Below are positions 60,341 through 64,000 of a DNA stretch of 64,000 nt, one piece after another. Below the pieces are notes generated by a model that worked only from the letters and a program-made list of their open reading frames with translations, was not told where the DNA came from and ran no database searches. The first letter of the stretch is position 1. Every line of letters starts with the position of its first letter. Source of the stretch: Jannaschia sp. W003. GTDB lineage: Bacteria > Pseudomonadota > Alphaproteobacteria > Rhodobacterales > Rhodobacteraceae. The stretch is from assembly GCF_025144335.1 (NCBI RefSeq), contig NZ_CP083539.1, positions 1,551,501-1,615,500 on the forward strand, given 5' to 3'. A program made the position numbers and the translations under genes.

Positions 60341-61444
60341 CTAGAGCGCCGCCAGCCCGCGCCGGGCCGCCTCCAGCAGCGGCGCGGTCGGCTCGATGCC
60401 GGCGGAAAGGCGCAGGAAGCCCTCGGGCACCGCGTCGCCCCAGCGCGCGCGCCGGTCGGCCGAGGTGTGGGTGCCGCCGAACGAGGTCGCCGCGAGGATG
60501 CCCGCGCCCTCGATGAACCGGTCCGCCGCCGCGCGCCCGCCGAAGTCGGCGCCCAGCACGAGGCCCGGCGCCCGCATCTGCCGCGCCGCCAGCGCATGGT
60601 CGGGGTGGTCGGGCCGCCCCGGCCAGCGCACCGCCACGCCCGCCCCGGCCAGCGCGTCCGCCAATGCGGCGGCGTTAGCGCACATGCGCTCCATCCGCAG
60701 CTCCAGCGTCTCCAGGCTGCGCGAGAGCATCCACGCCTCGAACGGGCCGGGGATCATGCCCGCGAACTTGCGCACGGCGCGCAGGCGCTCCGTCAGCGCC
60801 TCGTCGCGGGTGGCGGCGTGGCCGAGGATCAGGTCGGAATGCCCCCCGGCGGCCTTCGTGTCGGCGGCCACCACGATGTCGGCGCCGAGGTCGAGGGGGC
60901 GCTGCAGGAGGCCGGTGCAGAAGGTGTTGTCGACCGCCAGCCGCGCCCCCGCCGCATGGGCGCGCGCGGCGAGCGCCTCGATGTCGAGGAGGTCGAGCCC
61001 CGGGTTCGACGGTGTCTCGATCAGCACCAGCGCGGCGCCGGCGAGGTCGGCCTCCGCCATCTCCCGCGTCGGCACCTCCACCGCCTCGACGCCGAAGGGC
61101 GCGAGGATGTCGCCCGCCACCACGCGGCTGTGGAAGTAGCCGTCGGACGGCAGCACCACCCGGTCGCCTGACTTCAGAGCGGCCAGCATCACGCCCGCGA
61201 TCGCGCCCATGCCGGCGGCGAAGAGCGTGCAGGGCGCGCCCTCCAGATGCCCGAGCCGGGCCTCGCAGGCCTCCACGTTGGGCGTGCCGTATCGGCCGTA
61301 GATCGCATCGGGCGGGGGCTGGTCCCCGAGCCGGAAGGTGGAGGTGGTCACCAGCGGCTCGGCCACGGGATCGCCGTCGCGGAGCCGCGCGGTGCGGTGG
61401 TGGAGCATCGCCATCGCGGCGGCCTGGATGTCGTGGGGCAGCAT
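60341..61444 (-). CDS. Cystathionine gamma-lyase/beta-lyase-like PLP enzyme
   Basis: A 367-residue enzyme of the Cys/Met metabolism PLP family. PLTTSTF-like VAEPLVTTSTFRLGD opens it. IYGRYGTPNVEACEARLGHLE is the typical early motif, and the PLP Lys is in AADTKAAGGHSDLILG. IETPSNPGLDLLDI is the Asp/Tyr-proximal loop. Specific reaction (lyase or synthase) cannot be told. It is 89 bp upstream of the TauD-type gene. Confidence 0.85.
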   Translation of the reverse strand: MLPHDIQAAAMAMLHHRTARLRDGDPVAEPLVTTSTFRLGDQPPPDAIYGRYGTPNVEACEARLGHLEGAPCTLFAAGMGAIAGVMLAALKSGDRVVLPSDGYFHSRVVAGDILAPFGVEAVEVPTREMAEADLAGAALVLIETPSNPGLDLLDIEALAARAHAAGARLAVDNTFCTGLLQRPLDLGADIVVAADTKAAGGHSDLILGHAATRDEALTERLRAVRKFAGMIPGPFEAWMLSRSLETLELRMERMCANAAALADALAGAGVAVRWPGRPDHPDHALAARQMRAPGLVLGADFGGRAAADRFIEGAGILAATSFGGTHTSADRRARWGDAVPEGFLRLSAGIEPTAPLLEAARRGLAAL

Positions 61445-61531
61445 GGGCCGAGGCGTAGGGGGCGGGCGCGGCGCGCGCAAGCGTGACTCCCCCTGCGCCC
61501 CGCGCTAGCGTCCCCGCCCGGGGAGACACCT

Positions 61532-62161
61532 ATGCGCGACGGCACCATCCTGGCCTTCGGGGACAGCAACACCCACGGCACCGTGGCGCTTGCGCGGCTG
61601 GGCCAGCTCGACCGCCTGCCGCGCGCCCAGCGCTGGCCCGCGATCGCCGCCGGGCTCCTAGACCGCGAGGTGATCGCCGAGGGGCATCCGGGCCGCACCA
61701 CGGTGCACGACGACCCCATCGAAGGGCCCCACAAGAACGGCGCGCGCGCGCTGCCCGCCCTTCTGGAGTCGCACCGGCCTCTTGCGGTCGTGGTGATCAT
61801 GTTGGGCACCAACGACTGCAAGGCGCGCTTCTCGATGCGCGGCTGGGACATCGCGGCGGGGGCGGGGCGGCTGGCGCAGGTGGTGCAGGCCTCGGACGCC
61901 GGACCGGGCGGCGCCGCGCCCGCGGTGCTCCTGGTCGCGCCCGCACCGGTGGAGGAGCGGGGCGTGCTGGCCGAGATGTTCCAGGGCGGCCGCGCCCGGT
62001 CCCGCGCCATCGCGCCCGCGCTGGAGGCCGAGGCCGCGCGGCTTGGCTGCGGCTTCCTCGACGCGGGCCGCCACGCCGCGGTGGACCCGCTCGACGGCGT
62101 GCACCTGACCGCCGAGGGCCACGCCGCGCTGGGCCGGGCCGTGGCGGAGGCGGTGGCGTGA
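61532..62161 (+). CDS. SGNH/GDSL-family hydrolase
   Basis: A 209-residue esterase-like hydrolase. Block I is LAFGDSNTHG (nucleophile Ser12), block III is MLGTNDCKARF, and the catalytic Asp/His is LDGVHLTAEGHAAL. Substrate unknown; some relatives are arylesterases or acetyl-esterases. Its stop overlaps the ribokinase GTG (GTGA), suggesting a joint transcript and perhaps deacylation of a sugar or nucleoside derivative. Confidence 0.88.
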   Translation: MRDGTILAFGDSNTHGTVALARLGQLDRLPRAQRWPAIAAGLLDREVIAEGHPGRTTVHDDPIEGPHKNGARALPALLESHRPLAVVVIMLGTNDCKARFSMRGWDIAAGAGRLAQVVQASDAGPGGAAPAVLLVAPAPVEERGVLAEMFQGGRARSRAIAPALEAEAARLGCGFLDAGRHAAVDPLDGVHLTAEGHAALGRAVAEAVA

Positions 62162-63069
62162 GGGTCCTCGTGCTGGGCATCTTCGTGGCCGACGCCACCT
62201 ACCGCACGCCCCGCCTGCCGCGCATGGGCGAGACCGTGCTCGGCGGCGCCTTCGCGTTGGGCCCGGGCGGCAAGGGGTCCAACCAGGCGGTGGCCGCGGG
62301 GCGCGCGGGCGCCGACGTGACCATGCTCACCCGGATCGGGCGCGACGCCTTCGGCGACATGGCGGAGCGGGTCTGGGCCGAGGCGGGCGTGCGCTCCGCC
62401 GCAGAGCGGGTGGAGGAGGCGACGGGGTCGGCCTGCATCCTCGTGGACGACGCCTCGGGCGACAACGCCATCGTGGTGGCGCCGGGCGCGGCGGCGGGGG
62501 TCGATGCGGCGTTCGTGGAGGCCCACCGCGACCTCGTCCGCGGCGCGGGCATCGTGCTGACCCAACTGGAGCAGCCCGTGGAGGCGGCCCGGCGCGCTCT
62601 GGAGATCGCCCGCGAGGGCGGGGCGGTGACCGTCCTGAACCCCGCCCCGGCGGCGGCGCTGCCCGCGGGCATGCTTGGCCTTTGCGACTACGTCACCCCC
62701 AACGAGACCGAGGCCGAGGCGCTCTGCGGCATCGGCGTCGCCTCCGAGGCCGATGCCCGCCGCGCCGGCGCGCGCCTCCTGGAGATGGGCGTGGCCCGGG
62801 CCGCGATCCTCACCTTGGGCGCGCGCGGCGCCCTCTACAACGCCCGGGGCGCGTCGGAGCTGGTCCCCGCCCGCGCCGCCGGCCCGGTACGCGAGACCAC
62901 GGGCGCCGGGGATGCCTTCAACGGCGGCTTCGTGGCCGCCCTCGCCGAGGGGCGCGCGCCGCTGGACGCGGTGCGCTTCGGCAACGCCGTGGCGGGCATC
63001 AGCGTCACCCGGCCGGGCGCGGCCGCGTCCATGCCCACGCGGGCCGAGGTGGACGCGGCGATGGGGTAG
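62158..63069 (+). CDS. rbsK: Ribokinase-family sugar kinase
   Basis: A 303-residue PfkB-family kinase. GPGGKGSNQAVAAGRAGADV (near 38-57) is the ribokinase signature 1. The catalytic D252 is in TTGAGDAFNGGF. VTPNETEAEALCG is the nucleotide-domain motif. Phosphorylates ribose or a related sugar at O-5. GTG 62158 overlaps the upstream hydrolase stop. Confidence 0.88.
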   Translation: MRVLVLGIFVADATYRTPRLPRMGETVLGGAFALGPGGKGSNQAVAAGRAGADVTMLTRIGRDAFGDMAERVWAEAGVRSAAERVEEATGSACILVDDASGDNAIVVAPGAAAGVDAAFVEAHRDLVRGAGIVLTQLEQPVEAARRALEIAREGGAVTVLNPAPAAALPAGMLGLCDYVTPNETEAEALCGIGVASEADARRAGARLLEMGVARAAILTLGARGALYNARGASELVPARAAGPVRETTGAGDAFNGGFVAALAEGRAPLDAVRFGNAVAGISVTRPGAAASMPTRAEVDAAMG

Positions 63070-63128
63070 GGGACGGGGAACGGTGGCGCGAAGGCGCCTG
63101 TGCGGGAATGTATGTGTTTCCCCCCCGG

Positions 63129-63157
63129 TTGTCGAAACGCCTGCCTTTCTCTAACCT
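63129..63157 (+). promoter_or_regulatory. Candidate promoter before the output-domain gene
   Basis: TTGTCG, 17 bp, then TAACCT: a reasonable sigma-70-type pair in an AT-richer patch. A perfect palindrome GTTGCGCAAC (63162-63171) lies at the expected transcription start and could be an operator. Confidence 0.4.
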
Positions 63158-63199
63158 TATGGTTGCGCAACACTCGCGCAGGGCGAATGGGAGCGTGCG

Positions 63200-63763
63200 G
63201 TGCAGGGCGGACCAGAAATCGACAAGGGCGAGGTGGCCGCGGTGGAGATCGCGCTCGACCGCGACGTCTTCTTCCGCCGCATGCTGCGCGAGCTGGCGGG
63301 CACCATCGAGGCCATCGTCGGCGTGCGCGAGGCCTCGGGCTACGTGGCCGCCGTCGGCGCGGCCATGGGCGACTGGATCAACGCCGCCTATCATGCCGAG
63401 ATGGGCCCCGAGGACTTCGACCTCAAGACCGTCGCCGAGGTCTTCGTGGATCTCAAGCGACGCATCGACGGCGGCTTCTACGTCGAGTCGGTTGCGCATG
63501 ATCAGATCGTGCTGGGCAACACCCGCTGCCCCTTCGGCGACGACGTGCACGGCCGGCCCTCGCTGTGCATGATGACGTCGAACGTGTTCGGCCGGATCGC
63601 GGCCGACAACCTCGGGTACGCGCGCGTGCAGCTCGACGCCACCATCGCCCGCGGCGACCCGCGCTGCATGATCGTGGTGCACCTCGTGCCCCGCGAGGGG
63701 GTGCGCCCCGACGAGCGCGAGTACTTCCGGGTCCCCGCCGATCCTGCGCAGGCGGCCGAGTAG
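63200..63763 (+). CDS. Methanogen-output-domain-like protein
   Basis: A 187-residue soluble protein. The C-terminal 110 residues (GGFYVESVAHDQIVLGNTRC, then GRPSLCMMTSNVFGRI and CMIVVHLVP) resemble the methanogen output domain 1 family, which in alphaproteobacteria pairs with PAS sensory proteins. Cys residues (C131 area and later) may bind a ligand. GTG 63200 has GGGAG upstream. The gene for a PAS-domain protein starts 4 bp after its stop, supporting a signalling role. Confidence 0.6.
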   Translation: MQGGPEIDKGEVAAVEIALDRDVFFRRMLRELAGTIEAIVGVREASGYVAAVGAAMGDWINAAYHAEMGPEDFDLKTVAEVFVDLKRRIDGGFYVESVAHDQIVLGNTRCPFGDDVHGRPSLCMMTSNVFGRIAADNLGYARVQLDATIARGDPRCMIVVHLVPREGVRPDEREYFRVPADPAQAAE

Positions 63764-63766
63764 GAC

Positions 63767-64000
63767 GTGTTCGCAGAGTCCCCGCCCGACGCCGTGACGC
63801 CCGCAGTGGGACAGAAGGCGCTCGACCTCCTCGACCGCGAGGTGCTGGTCGTCGACGTCACCGGCGCGATCGCCTACGCGAACGCCGAGGCGCGCGCGCT
63901 GATCGACGCGCCGATGGGCGACGGCAGCGACCTGGGCACCTTCCTCGGCCTCTGGCAGGAGGGCGACGAGAGCACCCGCGCGCTGGTGCGCCGCATTGCG
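63767..64000 (+). CDS. PAS-domain signalling protein, N-terminal part (runs off window)
   Basis: A GTG start at 63767 opens a frame that is still open at the window end (78 codons). Residues 19-60 resemble a PAS domain: LLDREVLVVDVTGAIAYANA followed by EARALID. Such proteins in this context often continue into a phosphatase or histidine kinase, which cannot be seen here. It lies 4 bp after the output-domain gene. Confidence 0.65.
   Translation, partial: MFAESPPDAVTPAVGQKALDLLDREVLVVDVTGAIAYANAEARALIDAPMGDGSDLGTFLGLWQEGDESTRALVRRIA

Noticed and set aside
1..64000. tRNA, rRNA, prophage or insertion-sequence content
   Set aside because: None could be recognised by eye; a tRNA scan and a profile search would be needed to exclude small ones.

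Overview
This window is about 64 kb of very GC-rich DNA, densely packed with genes. It looks like the chromosome of an alphaproteobacterium of the Rhodobacteraceae (Roseobacter/Rhodobacter group). The evidence is the gene order: peptide deformylase paralogues next to fmt; rpoZ-rsh-DUF2062-pdxJ-acpS-lepB-rnc-era-DUF1491-recO; and phoH-ybeY-corC-lnt-metK. A SAM/SAH-type riboswitch sits before metK, and REP-like intergenic palindromes recur. Many starts are GTG or TTG and overlap the preceding stop. I see no rRNA, tRNA, CRISPR array, insertion sequence or prophage.

Layout. 1-5.3 kb: formyl-methionine handling (def, a degenerate def paralogue, fmt), ispH, two membrane proteins, rnhA and a TRIC-type channel. 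5.3-15.7 kb: a NYN-domain protein, folK, then the long housekeeping run from rpoZ to recO. 15.8-24.9 kb: an MFS transporter, a two-domain YcxB-like membrane protein, an FUSC protein with homospermidine synthase, a channel-like membrane protein, rpsD, a Hint-domain protein and a lipocalin. These are followed by pdeM and a ligase-associated helicase (24.2-27.4 kb).

27.4-40.6 kb is a complete Flp/Tad pilus locus on the minus strand: flp, cpaB, cpaC, an OmpA-like lipoprotein, cpaE, cpaF, tadB, tadC, two TPR lipoproteins, cpaA, an AAA ATPase, a small membrane protein and a second, extended pilin-like gene. The two pilin-like genes bracket the locus and share an 84-nt stretch with only three differences. 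No TadE, TadF or TadG pseudopilin gene is present here.

41.3-50.8 kb is more mixed: a lytic transglycosylase, a 3-oxoacid CoA-transferase pair with a DUF1684 protein, a cupredoxin lipoprotein, an HDAC-family deacetylase, hsp20, a lipoprotein, a glycosyltransferase-like protein, miaB, and two tandem paralogous exported proteins of unknown function. hsp20 has a clear RpoH-type promoter and a candidate ROSE-like RNA thermometer. 50.9-56.5 kb is phoH-ybeY-corC-lnt, the SAM/SAH riboswitch, metK and a 45-residue protein. 56.5-61.4 kb (minus strand) holds a Nudix hydrolase, a phosphatase, an SHMT-like enzyme, a TauD-family dioxygenase and a gamma-lyase-like PLP enzyme. 61.5-64 kb is an SGNH hydrolase, ribokinase, and the start of a probable sensory pair (output-domain protein plus PAS protein) that runs off the window.

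Three palindromic repeat families (called A, B and C here) fill many intergenic gaps, often side by side, and one gap carries a duplicated composite of family B. No single wholly new system stands out. The best leads are the twin pilins, the thermometer leader, the paralogous exported pair, the degenerate deformylase, the SHMT/TauD gene pair and the modular repeats.
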